Source: Herminiimonas sp. KBW02
GTDB lineage: Bacteria > Pseudomonadota > Gammaproteobacteria > Burkholderiales > Burkholderiaceae_D
Reading direction: 5' to 3'
Length of the DNA: 64,000 bases
NCBI RefSeq assembly: GCF_003852535.1
Contig: NZ_QAJP01000008.1
Coordinates: 254,013 to 318,012 of the forward strand
Position numbers and translations under genes: made by a program. Positions 49,392 through 58,004 of this stretch are shown in pieces. How positions within the stretch are numbered: the stretch's first letter is position 1; each line of letters opens with the position of its first letter. Below the pieces are notes generated by a model. The model saw only the letters and a list, made by a program, of their open reading frames with translations, was not told the DNA's origin and searched no databases.

Positions 49392-50177
49392 CTATTTCTG
49401 CAATAAATGCATAGGGCCAAACAGGTCCTGCATCACCGCATTCGCGATAAAGCTCAGGTTATACGGGTGCTCGGAAACCTTCTTCGGGAAGCGCCCACTC
49501 TCAGGCAAAGCCTCCAGTTGCACCGCAATCTTGCCCCACAGGACCAGTGTCGGCGCAGCCTGACCTGCATGTTGCCCATGATCTGCCAAAGCGGCCAGCA
49601 CCGTTTGCAGGAACGGCAACCAGGCTTTCGCATCCTTGACCGGCGCCACGTGGGCGCGGAATACCAGCGACGCATTCAGCAAGAGGAAGCCGTGCTGGGT
49701 CAGCTTGCCCTGCAACTCAGGCAAAGTCTGGATCACTTTAGTCGGTGCCGCCTGTGCCTTCTGCGATACACCCGCCAAAGCATCGCCAGTAGTCTGCTCT
49801 ACCGCCAGCTGACCATCCGCGACCAGCAGCATTTTCATGAAATTGCGCAGCGAAGTGGCGCGATTGACCTGCTTGGACAAACCTTTGTCCGACCACAGCG
49901 ACGACACCGCACCGTCCATAAAACAAACCCCGGTCGCACTATCCGGACGTGGATAAGGCCCCTCGCCCACCAATACATAACGCACAGCAGCCAGCGGCTG
50001 CTTGAAAGCAGCAAACAGACGACCGCCATTCGGCAGGAAATCATCACCGGCCAGCGCAGGCAAATAATCGGGAGCCGCTTGATGGACTGCTTGCAGACCA
50101 GCCAGCAGAGTAGGACGCCAGGATGCGTCAGCGGCATCCAGCATGGCAATAAAGGTAGGAGGAATTGTGTGCGACAT
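49392..50177 (-). CDS. Uracil-DNA glycosylase superfamily protein with altered motif A
   Basis: 261 residues, aligning by eye with family 1 Ung. FAAFKQPLAAVRYVLVGEGP leads into YPRPDSATGVCF, then SLRNFMKMLL, GFLLLNASLVFR, LVLWGKIA and SEHPYNLSFI. Family 1 has GQDPYH with a catalytic Asp; here it reads GEGPYP (about 71-76), so the Asp is Gly and the Gln is Glu. The uracil-binding Asn (LLLN) and the second-motif His (HPYNLS) remain. It may use Glu, as in family 4 GEAPG, or be non-catalytic. Confidence 0.78.
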   Translation of the reverse strand: MSHTIPPTFIAMLDAADASWRPTLLAGLQAVHQAAPDYLPALAGDDFLPNGGRLFAAFKQPLAAVRYVLVGEGPYPRPDSATGVCFMDGAVSSLWSDKGLSKQVNRATSLRNFMKMLLVADGQLAVEQTTGDALAGVSQKAQAAPTKVIQTLPELQGKLTQHGFLLLNASLVFRAHVAPVKDAKAWLPFLQTVLAALADHGQHAGQAAPTLVLWGKIAVQLEALPESGRFPKKVSEHPYNLSFIANAVMQDLFGPMHLLQK

Positions 50178-50244
50178 AGCTTGATAGCGAGCGGGCGAAA
50201 GCAGCGATTGTAGCTGCTAGTTCGCCCGACACAAGCCTAAATCG

Positions 50245-52341
50245 CTATTGATTACCCGCCAGCGGTGTGACGTTATCAGCACCCGGCGCGCCGAACAGCT
50301 GCTCCTTGAGGATGCGCAATTGATCCCGCATCTGCGCTGCCTTTTCAAACTCCAGGTTCTTCGCGTGCACCAGCATTTGTTTTTCCAGGCGCTTGATTTC
50401 CTTGCTGACCTGCTTCTCGCTCATCGCCTCATACTTGGCGTGCTCTTGCGCTACCTGCAACTCGAGACGCGCTTCCTGCGGACTGTAGACGCCATCTATC
50501 AACTCACGGATATTCTTTTTAATACCCATAGGCGTGATGTTATTGGCGGCATTGAAAGCAATTTGCTTGGCGCGGCGCCGCTCGGTTTCATCAATGGCGC
50601 GGCGCATGGAGTCAGTCACCTTGTCGCCATACAGTATCGCCATCCCGCTCAGGTTACGTGCGGCACGACCTATGGTCTGGATCAGGCTGCGCTCGGAACG
50701 CAAAAAGCCTTCCTTATCCGCATCCAGGATCGCCACCAGAGACACTTCCGGCAAATCAAGCCCTTCGCGCAACAAGTTAATCCCGACCAGGACGTCGAAC
50801 GTACCCAGGCGCAAATCGCGGATGATCTCGACCCGCTCGACCGTATCGATATCGCTGTGCAGGTAACGCACTTTGACGCCGTTATCCGTCAGGAACTCGG
50901 TCAATTGCTCGGCCATACGCTTGGTCAGCGTGGTCACCAGTACGCGCTCATTCTTCTTCACGCGATCGGTAATCTCCGACATCAGATCATCCACCTGGGT
51001 CGATGCCGGGCGCACGCTGATAATAGGATCAACCAGTCCGGTAGGACGCACCACCTGCTCGACCACCTGGTCGGCATGCGTATTCTCATAGTCGGCAGGC
51101 GTCGCCGAGACGAACACCATCTGCCGCATCTTGCCTTCGAACTCATCAAAGCGCAGTGGGCGGTTATCCAGTGCCGACGGCAAACGGAAACCGTAATCGA
51201 CCAGGTTTGTTTTACGCGCCCGGTCACCGTTATACATACCGTTGAGCTGCCCCATCAGGACATGCGACTCATCCATAAACATCAGCGCATCCGGCGGCAA
51301 ATAATCCACCAGCGTCGGCGGCGGATCACCGGCCTTGGCGCCACTCAGGTGACGTGAATAGTTTTCGATGCCTTTGGTAAAACCAATTTCCTGCATCATT
51401 TCCAGGTCGAAACGGGTACGCTGCTCGAGACGCTGCTCTTCCACCAGTTTGCTTTCCTGACGGAAGAATTCCAGGCGCTCACGCAGCTCATCCTTAATCG
51501 TTTCAATGGCGCGCAGCACGGTGGCGCGCGGCGTCACGTAATGCGAACCAGGGTAAACGGTAAAACGCGGGATCTTTTGTTTGACGCGGCCAGTCAACGG
51601 ATCAAACAGCTGTAAACTTTCAATCTCATCATCGAACATCTCCAGTCGAATCGCCAATTCGGCATGTTCAGCCGGGAAGATATCGATGGTGTCGCCACGC
51701 ACACGGAAGGTGCCGCGACCAAAATCGACCTCGTTGCGCGTGTATTGCATGGCGATCAGGCGCGCAATCACATCTCGCTGGCTGACCTTGTCCTTGGCGC
51801 GCAGGGTCAGGATCATCTGGTGGTATTCGCTCGGGTTACCGATACCGTAAATCGCCGAAACCGTCGCAATAATCACTACATCGCGCCGCTCCATCAGCGA
51901 TTTGGTGCAGGACAGGCGCATCTGCTCGATGTGCTCATTGATGGACGAATCTTTCTCAATGAACAAGTCGCGCTGCGGTACGTATGCTTCCGGCTGGTAA
52001 TAATCGTAGTAACTGACGAAGTACTCGACCGCGTTTTCCGGGAAAAACTCGCGGAATTCACTATATAACTGCGCCGCCAGCGTCTTGTTTGGCGCAAACA
52101 CGATGGCCGGACGCCCCATGCGGGCGATCACGTTAGCAACTGTATAAGTCTTGCCGGAGCCGGTTACCCCCAGCAGTGTCTGGTAAAACAGGCCGTCTTC
52201 GATGCCCTCGGCCAATTTCGCGATTGCGGTCGGCTGATCCCCGGCCGGCGGGAACGGCTGATGCAGGCGAAACGGGGAGTTCGGGAAGGTAACGATTTTC
52301 GATTCGTCAACTGGATTGGAAACCTGGGATAAATCAGCCAT
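50245..52341 (-). CDS. uvrB: Excinuclease ABC subunit B
   Basis: 698 residues. Walker [18 protein letters not shown], the beta-hairpin [32 protein letters not shown], helicase motifs through QTIGRAARN and a C-terminal UVR domain ([20 protein letters not shown]). UvrB verifies lesions in nucleotide excision repair. I found no CTGT-N8-ACAG box in its upstream region (52342-52458), unlike E. coli uvrB. Confidence 0.97.
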   Translation of the reverse strand: MADLSQVSNPVDESKIVTFPNSPFRLHQPFPPAGDQPTAIAKLAEGIEDGLFYQTLLGVTGSGKTYTVANVIARMGRPAIVFAPNKTLAAQLYSEFREFFPENAVEYFVSYYDYYQPEAYVPQRDLFIEKDSSINEHIEQMRLSCTKSLMERRDVVIIATVSAIYGIGNPSEYHQMILTLRAKDKVSQRDVIARLIAMQYTRNEVDFGRGTFRVRGDTIDIFPAEHAELAIRLEMFDDEIESLQLFDPLTGRVKQKIPRFTVYPGSHYVTPRATVLRAIETIKDELRERLEFFRQESKLVEEQRLEQRTRFDLEMMQEIGFTKGIENYSRHLSGAKAGDPPPTLVDYLPPDALMFMDESHVLMGQLNGMYNGDRARKTNLVDYGFRLPSALDNRPLRFDEFEGKMRQMVFVSATPADYENTHADQVVEQVVRPTGLVDPIISVRPASTQVDDLMSEITDRVKKNERVLVTTLTKRMAEQLTEFLTDNGVKVRYLHSDIDTVERVEIIRDLRLGTFDVLVGINLLREGLDLPEVSLVAILDADKEGFLRSERSLIQTIGRAARNLSGMAILYGDKVTDSMRRAIDETERRRAKQIAFNAANNITPMGIKKNIRELIDGVYSPQEARLELQVAQEHAKYEAMSEKQVSKEIKRLEKQMLVHAKNLEFEKAAQMRDQLRILKEQLFGAPGADNVTPLAGNQ

Positions 52342-52458
52342 TTAAATCCGACCTTTGGTAAAATAGTGAGTCGCATTTCCCGCAAGACTTTTGGCCTTGC
52401 GCTTCATACAACCCGTCTGCAACACCACCGTTTGCAGCTAACTTTTGATGTTATCACG

Positions 52459-53673
52459 ATGAACGCACCTCTTCCTGCTTCGCTCCTCAACGCCATCGAA
52501 ATGGCGCCCCGTGACCCGATTCTTGGTATTACCGAAGCATTCAATGCAGACAAGAATCCAAACAAAATCAATCTTGGTGTCGGCGTATACAACGACGACA
52601 ACGGTAAGTTGCCGCTGCTGGAATGCGTACGTAAAGCCGAAGTGCTGCTGGCAGAAAAACTGTCGCCACGCGGTTACCTGCCTATCGACGGCCTGGCTGC
52701 TTACGATAAAGCAGTACAAGAACTCGTATTTGGTGCCGATAGCGCAGTAGTCAAGGAAAAACGTGCAGTGACCGCGCAGGCAATCGGCGGCACCGGCGCA
52801 TTGAAACTCGGCGCTGACTTCCTGAAACGCTTCGCACCAAACGCACAAGTCTGGATCAGCGATCCAAGCTGGGAAAACCACCGCGCATTGTTTGAGTCGG
52901 CTGGTTTCGTAGTTAACAACTACCCATACTACGACGCAGCAACCCGCGGCGTGAACTTCAGCGGCATGCTGGACACCCTGAACGCGATCCCAAGCGGCTC
53001 CATCGTTCTGTTGCACGCTTGCTGCCACAACCCGACCGGCGCAGACCTGACCGACGCACAATGGGCGCAAGTCATTGAAGTCGTATTGAAACGCGGCCTG
53101 ATTCCATTCCTCGACATGGCTTACCAGGGCTTTGGCGACGGCATCGAATCCGACGGCAAAGTAGTTCGTCAATTCGCAGAAGCTGGCGGCCCGGTATTCG
53201 TTTCGAACTCCTTCTCCAAATCGTTCTCGCTGTACGGCGAACGTGTAGGCGCATTGAGCATCGTTGCAGTCAGCGCAGAAGAAGCAGCACGCGTCCTGTC
53301 GCAATTGAAACGCGTCATCCGCACCAACTACTCCAACCCACCTATCCACGGCGGCCAGGTCGTTGCGACCGCACTGGCAACACCAGAACTGCGTGCACTG
53401 TGGGAACAAGAGCTCGCTGACATGCGCGTACGTATCCGTGACATGCGTCAAGCGTTCGTACAGAAGTTGAAAGAGCAAGCACCAGCGCACAACTTCGATT
53501 TCGTTATTCAACAACGCGGCATGTTCTCGTACTCTGGCCTGACCAAAGAACAAGTCAACCGCCTGCGTGACGAATACTCGATCTACGCTATCGACACCGG
53601 TCGTATCTGCGTCGCAGCTTTGAACACACGCAACATCGATTACGTCGTTGGCGCGATCGCGAAAGTCATTTAA
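52459..53673 (+). CDS. tyrB: Aromatic amino acid / aspartate aminotransferase (class I)
   Basis: 404 residues, PLP fold-type I. DPILGITEAFNADKNPNKIN and GVYNDDNGKLPLLECV are the AspC/TyrB start, CCHNPTGADLTDAQW is the cofactor region, and the PLP Lys is in SNSFSKSFSLYGERVGAL, ending with GRICVAALN. It transaminates aspartate and aromatic amino acids; sequence alone does not fix the preference. The start was set at MNAPLPASLL, 31 codons into the open frame. Divergent from uvrB. Confidence 0.9.
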   Translation: MNAPLPASLLNAIEMAPRDPILGITEAFNADKNPNKINLGVGVYNDDNGKLPLLECVRKAEVLLAEKLSPRGYLPIDGLAAYDKAVQELVFGADSAVVKEKRAVTAQAIGGTGALKLGADFLKRFAPNAQVWISDPSWENHRALFESAGFVVNNYPYYDAATRGVNFSGMLDTLNAIPSGSIVLLHACCHNPTGADLTDAQWAQVIEVVLKRGLIPFLDMAYQGFGDGIESDGKVVRQFAEAGGPVFVSNSFSKSFSLYGERVGALSIVAVSAEEAARVLSQLKRVIRTNYSNPPIHGGQVVATALATPELRALWEQELADMRVRIRDMRQAFVQKLKEQAPAHNFDFVIQQRGMFSYSGLTKEQVNRLRDEYSIYAIDTGRICVAALNTRNIDYVVGAIAKVI

Positions 53674-53689
53674 TACGTAGTAGTAAAAG

Positions 53690-53730
53690 CGCGATAAATA
53701 TTTTTGCAAAAAACAAAGAAATTTATCGCG
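53690..53730 (+). terminator. Hairpin after the aminotransferase gene
   Basis: CGCGATAAAT (53690-53699) pairs with ATTTATCGCG (53721-53730), with TTTTTGCAAAAA inside the loop. It is followed by AAAGC rather than a T run, so termination strength is uncertain. Confidence 0.5.
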
Positions 53731-53736
53731 AAAGCT

Positions 53737-53765
53737 TTGACAAGTGAGAGTTCTTGATACATAAT
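53737..53765 (+). promoter_or_regulatory. tRNA-Asn promoter
   Basis: Consensus TTGACA (53737-53742), 17-base spacer, CATAAT (53760-53765). The expected start is about 4-5 bases before the mature tRNA. Confidence 0.85.
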
Positions 53766-53776
53766 CTCTCCTCTGT

Positions 53777-53852
53777 TCCCTGATAGCTCAGTCGGTAGAG
53801 CGACGGACTGTTAATCCGCAGGTCCCTGGTTCGAGTCCAGGTCGGGGAGCCA
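53777..53852 (+). tRNA. tRNA-Asn (anticodon GTT)
   Basis: 76 bases with encoded CCA. Acceptor TCCCTGA pairs with TCGGGGA, the D arm is GCTCAGTCGGTAGAGC, the anticodon GTT is at 53810-53812 and the T arm is CCTGGTTCGAGTCCAGG. Position 27-43 is a mismatch (A-C). The 3' end is the likely integration target of the adjoining island. Confidence 0.97.
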
Positions 53853-53858
53853 TCAGAA
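53842..53858 (+). repeat. attL-like site (tRNA-Asn 3' end)
   Basis: TCGGGGAGCCA, then T and CAGAAT. It is the left partner of the repeat at 56877-56893 and includes the encoded CCA. Confidence 0.6.
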
Positions 53859-53874
53859 TTAGTAGTAGGAAATC

Positions 53875-53908
53875 AAGGGGTTATCGATAAATTCGATAAC
53901 CCCTTTTT
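53875..53908. terminator. Terminator after tRNA-Asn
   Basis: GGGGTTATCGA-TAAAT-TCGATAACCCC hairpin followed by five T, preceded by AA. It can also serve the convergent gene ending at 53916. Confidence 0.9.
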
Positions 53909-53915
53909 CTTTGTA

Positions 53916-54260
53916 CTATGAACCATTTCTCTTATCTCTTAACTTTTCTGGCAGTGTGACTACAAGATAACTTGTGGTCTCTCGCGTTTCGGAATTCGTT
54001 AAGCTGTAATGTTCTATTGCGCCTTCCCTTATTTCTAAATCACGACGAATCAACTTAGGAGCTTTTTCTCCTCGACTCTTTAGATCTGTAGCCATTTTAA
54101 GATCGCGATACCTGACACCTCTGTCACCCTCAAAAGCCATTGTGTGATCAAAATCACCGTCGTATATTTTTGCCGGAATACCTTGAGGGAAAGTCTTGCA
54201 CTTCTTTTTCGACAATTGGTAGTGATCGCATTTTAAACACTGGATCTTAGTCAATGGCAC
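53916..54260 (-). CDS. Small Cys-containing protein of unknown function
   Basis: 114 residues. IQCLKCDHYQLSKKKCKTFP near the start has three Cys and a His, suggesting a small zinc ribbon, followed by QGIPAKIYDGDFDH. The remainder is charged with no known motif (ENYSL-type segment IEHYSLTNSETRETTSYLVV). It lies just inside the tRNA-Asn island. Function unknown. Confidence 0.65.
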   Translation of the reverse strand: MPLTKIQCLKCDHYQLSKKKCKTFPQGIPAKIYDGDFDHTMAFEGDRGVRYRDLKMATDLKSRGEKAPKLIRRDLEIREGAIEHYSLTNSETRETTSYLVVTLPEKLRDKRNGS

Positions 54261-54581
54261 AGTTCCCTTCTATCACTGCTTTAAGTTGAGCACATTGAGA
54301 ATTAATTTCTCAATGGTGCCGTATACAAAGTTGAATGAACTACGGTCACCCGTTGGGTGACTCTATATTAGCGCGGGACTAATTCAGGGGAGCAGGTCAA
54401 AGACTCTATGTATTAGAGAAATAGTAACTTGATCGAATAAAATCGAATGCAAGAGTACAAATTCAGATGCATCGGTTAATGCTAAAAAATTCACGCCTTT
54501 ACCAATAGGGAAACACGCATCAAAAAAACGAAAGTTTGAAACTGGAAATTATTAATAGAAAACTACTCAATCGGAGTCGCT
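54261..54581. other. AT-rich intergenic region of the island
   Basis: No gene. It contains a perfect hairpin GTCACCC-GTT-GGGTGAC at 54345-54361 with no T run, and a short inverted repeat around 54297-54311 (GAGAATTAATTTCTC). It must hold the promoters of the two divergent island genes; I could not assign them firmly. Confidence 0.5.
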
Positions 54582-55886
54582 ATGCCTTCATCACCATCTT
54601 TACAGGACACATGCTTAACTCTGGTAGAGATTTGGTACCTACGCGATGGCAATGAATTCAACGGATTACCATTGCAGACTTTGTGTACTACCTTAGAGAA
54701 AAATTGGATCGATCTTAGGAGCGCTGTTATTGCACTGGTCAAACAGAATGACGTCAATTTATTGTGGGAAAACATCAGTGAAAACCCCCACATAAATCGA
54801 TTAGGCTTTCCGCCGAAAGATCAGCAAATCGAATACCTCCTCAGTGCAATACCCCCTCTTCATCATGCATGTCTTTATCCTAGTAATAAAGTGCTACAAA
54901 AAGAAGTAAGCATCAAGGAATATATAGGCTGCCCGTATGTACTAGAAATGGCATACGGTGCGGCGCAGTTAGACTTTAAAACATTTGATTTACATGTTCT
55001 TGAAACTTACAGAAATGATCCACGATATCGGTACGACTGTTCAGATATCGGTGGGTCCATTTCGTTTACTACCGATGAATCTGGCGAGTGTGGAATTGCG
55101 AAGTCGGATCAAATCTTTCTAAAAACTTTTGGATTTGCCTATGATGACGATAAAAATAGAGTAGTTTGTGTATTCCTTCGATACCTTAGCAAACTTTCAC
55201 CTGAGCACCAGCAAATCTGGAAAGCCAGAGAGGTTCATGGCTCTTATAAGCTCCATCCGGATTATTACAAAACATCTATTCTTGGTCATTGGCCGGATTA
55301 TGTTTCCTTGTTCGATGCATTTGGTATGGAACTACGACTCATAAACCAAATGACTATTGCAGTCTCTGGCAAGCCTATGTTTAAGTTAGATTTTGGTGAG
55401 AATGGAGAAAATAGGCCCAAAAAATTTGCTCATCTTCTTCGCCCCACTTCCGAGGAATTCCATGCCTTTGCTCTTTTGCTTGACAAACTTTTGAGCGACA
55501 ACTTATCTAAAGATTTTTTTCAAGGCGTTATTTCACTCGAAGAAGAAGTAGTACGTAAAGACGGAAAAATAGAAGTAAGAAACAAAGGTACGATTACTCT
55601 GCTCGATGAGTACATCAGAAAGAACATCAAGGCTACGGATTGGGAGCCACTGGTAGATTGCATCACTGCATTGAAGACCATAAGAAAGATAAGACAACGA
55701 CCAGCTCACGCTGTCGATGAAGATAAGTTTGATCTCGAATTCATCAAAAAACAAAGAAATCTCGCGCTTCAAGGATATGAAGTTCTAAGCTTTATCCGAA
55801 ACATATTTGAGCGCCATCCAGCTGTAATACGTGCTGGAATAAAAGTACCTCAACCACTAGCCGATGAGAATATTTGGCTTATTTAA
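54582..55886 (+). CDS. Island protein with C-terminal HEPN-like R-x4-H motif, possible defence effector
   Basis: 434 residues, no signal peptide or membrane span, no P-loop. The N-terminus (about 10-60) is helical and could be a winged helix. The middle (about 90-300) is unrecognised. Near the end, TALKTIRKIRQRPAHAVDED is followed by helix QGYEVLSFIRNIFERHP. R371-QRPA-H376 fits the R-x4-6-H active site of HEPN ribonucleases common in toxin and anti-phage proteins. GGAG precedes the ATG. The defence role is inferred only from the motif and island context. Confidence 0.6.
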   Translation: MPSSPSLQDTCLTLVEIWYLRDGNEFNGLPLQTLCTTLEKNWIDLRSAVIALVKQNDVNLLWENISENPHINRLGFPPKDQQIEYLLSAIPPLHHACLYPSNKVLQKEVSIKEYIGCPYVLEMAYGAAQLDFKTFDLHVLETYRNDPRYRYDCSDIGGSISFTTDESGECGIAKSDQIFLKTFGFAYDDDKNRVVCVFLRYLSKLSPEHQQIWKAREVHGSYKLHPDYYKTSILGHWPDYVSLFDAFGMELRLINQMTIAVSGKPMFKLDFGENGENRPKKFAHLLRPTSEEFHAFALLLDKLLSDNLSKDFFQGVISLEEEVVRKDGKIEVRNKGTITLLDEYIRKNIKATDWEPLVDCITALKTIRKIRQRPAHAVDEDKFDLEFIKKQRNLALQGYEVLSFIRNIFERHPAVIRAGIKVPQPLADENIWLI

Positions 55887-55938
55887 TGTGGAGTTTGATG
55901 ACTAGCGTTACTCCCGAAATACTTTGAGCGCTACCAAT

Positions 55939-55968
55939 AAAAAATCCCCGAATATTCGGGGATTTTTT
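55939..55968. terminator. Bidirectional terminator
   Basis: ATCCCCG-AATATT-CGGGGAT hairpin with A run before and T run after. It separates the convergent HEPN-like gene and toxin-antitoxin operon. Confidence 0.92.
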
Positions 55969-55984
55969 ATTCATTCAAAAACTA

Positions 55985-56272
55985 TTATGCATGCGCGATA
56001 ACATTTAAATCCAGACCTAGTGCACGGGTCAGTTTCACCACAGTGTCATAACGTGGCTTTGCACCAGGTGTGAGTGCTTTATAGAGACTCTCGCGGCCAA
56101 GGCCTGCTTTTTCCGCAACACTAGCGATGCCTTTCGCTTTGATGACGTTGCTAAGAGCAATCATTAATGCATCAGTTTCGCCTTCTTCAATGGCAGCATT
56201 TATATAGGCAGCAATTGCCTCTTCGCTATCAAGAAATTTAGCGGTGTCGAATGCTCCGATTTTAGTAACCAT
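55985..56272 (-). CDS. Antitoxin of the HigBA-like addiction module
   Basis: 95 residues: MVTKIGAFDTAKFLDSEEAI, then IALSNVIKAKGIASVAEKAG, LGRESLYKAL and PRYDTVVKLTRALGLDLNVI. This is the HTH antidote family paired with RelE-like killer proteins (HigA-like, Xre fold). It neutralises the toxin and should bind the shared promoter. Unlike most TA pairs, it lies after the toxin, which is the HigBA order. Start set at MVTK, two bases after the toxin stop. Confidence 0.9.
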   Translation of the reverse strand: MVTKIGAFDTAKFLDSEEAIAAYINAAIEEGETDALMIALSNVIKAKGIASVAEKAGLGRESLYKALTPGAKPRYDTVVKLTRALGLDLNVIAHA

Positions 56273-56274
56273 GA

Positions 56275-56580
56275 TTATTTCTGCTCCTTTTGGATTTCTT
56301 CCCACATTACTTTCGCACGCTTGATGTCGGCCTTTTGCGATGTTTTATCGCCGCCATTCAACAAGAGATAGACCACACGGCCTTCGCGTACGTAATAAAC
56401 CCGATATCCGGGGCCAAAATCAATTTTCATTTCCGATATCCCATCACCTACAGGTTCTGAGTCACCAAAATTCCCGCACTTTACGCGGTCAATACGGGCT
56501 AATATTTTTGCCCTGGCAATCAAATCCTTTAAGGATGCGAGCCAATCGTCGAATTCTTCTGTGCTGTGAATGTCATTCAT
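56275..56580 (-). CDS. RelE/HigB-like toxin (addiction module killer protein)
   Basis: 101 residues: STEEFDDWLASLKDLIARAK, ILARIDRVKCGNFGDSEPVG, FGPGYRVYYVREGRVVYLLL and GGDKTSQKADIKRAKVMW. This is the compact RelE/ParE-superfamily killer protein that usually cuts ribosome-bound mRNA. The long upstream extension of the frame was rejected because MNDIHSTEEF matches the family start and the operator lies just before it. Confidence 0.9.
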   Translation of the reverse strand: MNDIHSTEEFDDWLASLKDLIARAKILARIDRVKCGNFGDSEPVGDGISEMKIDFGPGYRVYYVREGRVVYLLLNGGDKTSQKADIKRAKVMWEEIQKEQK

Positions 56581-56591
56581 TAGAGAACATA

Positions 56592-56607
56592 GTATCCGAT
56601 TGGATAC
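56592..56607. promoter_or_regulatory. Probable toxin-antitoxin operator
   Basis: GTATCC-GATT-GGATAC, a perfect 6-4-6 inverted repeat 11 bases upstream of the toxin ATG. Typical place for the antitoxin to autoregulate the pair. Confidence 0.65.
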
Positions 56608-56876
56608 ATAAATCAAGGAATAATTACAGATTCGCAAATTGCATTTTTGCAACATCGTGGTTATTGCAATACAGTTCCAATGGGCCTCACAATTCTCTTG
56701 AATAAAAAGCAACCAAGATGTGCGTTAATCGTACGCCCAATTGCGAGTACTACACGAACCGATATTTCCACCAGCAATATTGAGGTTTCTTGACTCAAGC
56801 AGCCCGGCATGCAGAGAGACGTTTGGGTAAAAGGACAACTAGACTAACGAGTAGTCTGGTTCGGGGCAAGAAATGT
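56608..56876. other. Right end of the island, no gene
   Basis: About 270 bases with no credible gene. CTGGTTCG (56856-56863) matches part of the tRNA T arm and lies 21 bases before the attR-like repeat, compared with 16 in the tRNA gene. AGACTA/TAGTCT at 56841-56857 is a small hairpin. This looks like a degraded tRNA 3' copy. Confidence 0.45.
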
Positions 56877-56893
56877 TCGGGGAGCCACAGAAT
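56877..56893 (+). repeat. attR-like repeat of the tRNA-Asn 3' end
   Basis: TCGGGGAGCCA followed by CAGAAT. It is followed within 4 bases by a strong terminator, as the real tRNA gene is, suggesting this was once the native end of the locus. Confidence 0.6.
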
Positions 56894-56896
56894 ATG

Positions 56897-56930
56897 AAGG
56901 GCCTAGTTGAAAAACTAGGCCCTTTTCTTT
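56897..56930 (+). terminator. Terminator beyond the island
   Basis: AAGGGCCTAGTT-GAAA-AACTAGGCCCTT, a 12-bp stem, followed by TTCTTTT. Possibly the original tRNA-Asn terminator displaced by insertion. Confidence 0.85.
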
Positions 56931-57165
56931 TGTCCGAACGCGGCAGTACAAAACTGGCTTTTAGTTCGCAGCTTCTAGCCTCCTCCTCCCCAAGCACACT
57001 TCATTGTTACCGCACATCGCATGTCCCATGATCTGGGGATGGCAGGATGACAGAGTTCGTGTGAAACTTCGCCTCGCCAGATGTAACGTCCAAACACGAC
57101 TATTTGGTATTGCGTCGGTTGGATCAGCGTTTCCCGGCTTGTCACTCCACTTCCATTTCCTTCAC

Positions 57166-57855
57166 ATGAAAAAAACAATCCTTCAGTTGTTTGCAATATC
57201 CGTTTTGATATCCCTCACGCTATCCGCGCATGCAAAGGAAGAGAGCCGGCTCCCTGATCAAGGGATTGAACGCCTGACTCAGGATGGAAATGCCACCTAT
57301 GCTGTTACACCGATCTTTAGTCAAATCCTCCTACATTTACGTCCCAAAGGCTTTACCGATGTATTTGAAGATATCAACCCCAGGGGATACATACGGGAAG
57401 CAGTACTGCAGGGCGAAACGCTGAACAACTGGACGCAAATGATTACGCTTACAGGCGTAAAAGATCTTGCGTTAAATCGCGATATCACACCCAGGCAAAT
57501 GACCCACTCGGTAGGGCAGCGTTTTTATGCGGCTTGCCCCAACTCTTTTACTGCTTTCGCATTACCACCACAAAAATTTAGCGGACATGACGCTTTCGCT
57601 GCTGTCTACGGATGTGGAAAGTCACCCACGGCGTTCGGGGAAAAAAGTGAAACAACATTGGTGATCTCGATCAAAGGCTTGCGGGACTATTACGCCATTC
57701 AGTGGGCGGAAAGAAATGATCCTTCCGATACACCCATCCCGGCAGATCAAGTGAAATGGACGGAACGAATGAACGCCTTGTTGCCTGTCCGCCTTTGCAA
57801 CAACACACCGAATGACAAGACTGCTTATGCTCGCTGCCTGGACAACAAGGAATAA
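57166..57855 (+). CDS. Secreted protein of unknown function
   Basis: 229 residues. Signal peptide MKKTILQLFAISVLISLTLS with cleavage probably after AHA. The mature protein has VTPIFSQILLHLRPKGFTDV and WTQMITLTGVKDLAL, and four Cys (AACPNSF, VYGCGKS, VRLCNNT and YARCLDN) that may form disulfides. No family recognised. The long upstream extension of the frame was rejected because the signal peptide begins at 57166. The stretch 56931-57165 holds nothing else I can support. Confidence 0.7.
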   Translation: MKKTILQLFAISVLISLTLSAHAKEESRLPDQGIERLTQDGNATYAVTPIFSQILLHLRPKGFTDVFEDINPRGYIREAVLQGETLNNWTQMITLTGVKDLALNRDITPRQMTHSVGQRFYAACPNSFTAFALPPQKFSGHDAFAAVYGCGKSPTAFGEKSETTLVISIKGLRDYYAIQWAERNDPSDTPIPADQVKWTERMNALLPVRLCNNTPNDKTAYARCLDNKE

Positions 57856-58004
57856 GCATTTAGCGAGACGGCAAGGTGATACCGTACACAAGCACTTTAA
57901 TTAAGACTTGAATAAACGACGCTACAGAAAAACAAATACGCCGTCTGATGCACAAATCAGTGACACTCGCGCTCATCTCTGTCCCTTATAAACACACGGA
58001 ACAT

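Larger units (their letters stand above)
53842..56887 (+). mobile_element. Putative tRNA-Asn-associated genomic island, about 3 kb
   Basis: The tRNA 3' end TCGGGGAGCCA (53842-53852) recurs at 56877-56887. In both places CAGAAT follows, with one extra T at the tRNA copy. Between them the DNA is clearly more AT-rich than the surrounding core. Genes: a small zinc-ribbon-like protein, a HEPN-motif protein and a HigBA-like toxin-antitoxin pair. There is no integrase, so it may be a degenerate element, or one moved in trans. Confidence 0.6.

Noticed and set aside
52342-52458. Possible SOS box for uvrB
   Set aside because: No CTGT-N8-ACAG or close variant was seen between uvrB and the aminotransferase gene.
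56975-57196. 73-codon minus-strand frame beside the island
   Set aside because: Overlaps the start of the secreted-protein gene, has no ribosome site or family, and ends in Gly-rich low-complexity residues.
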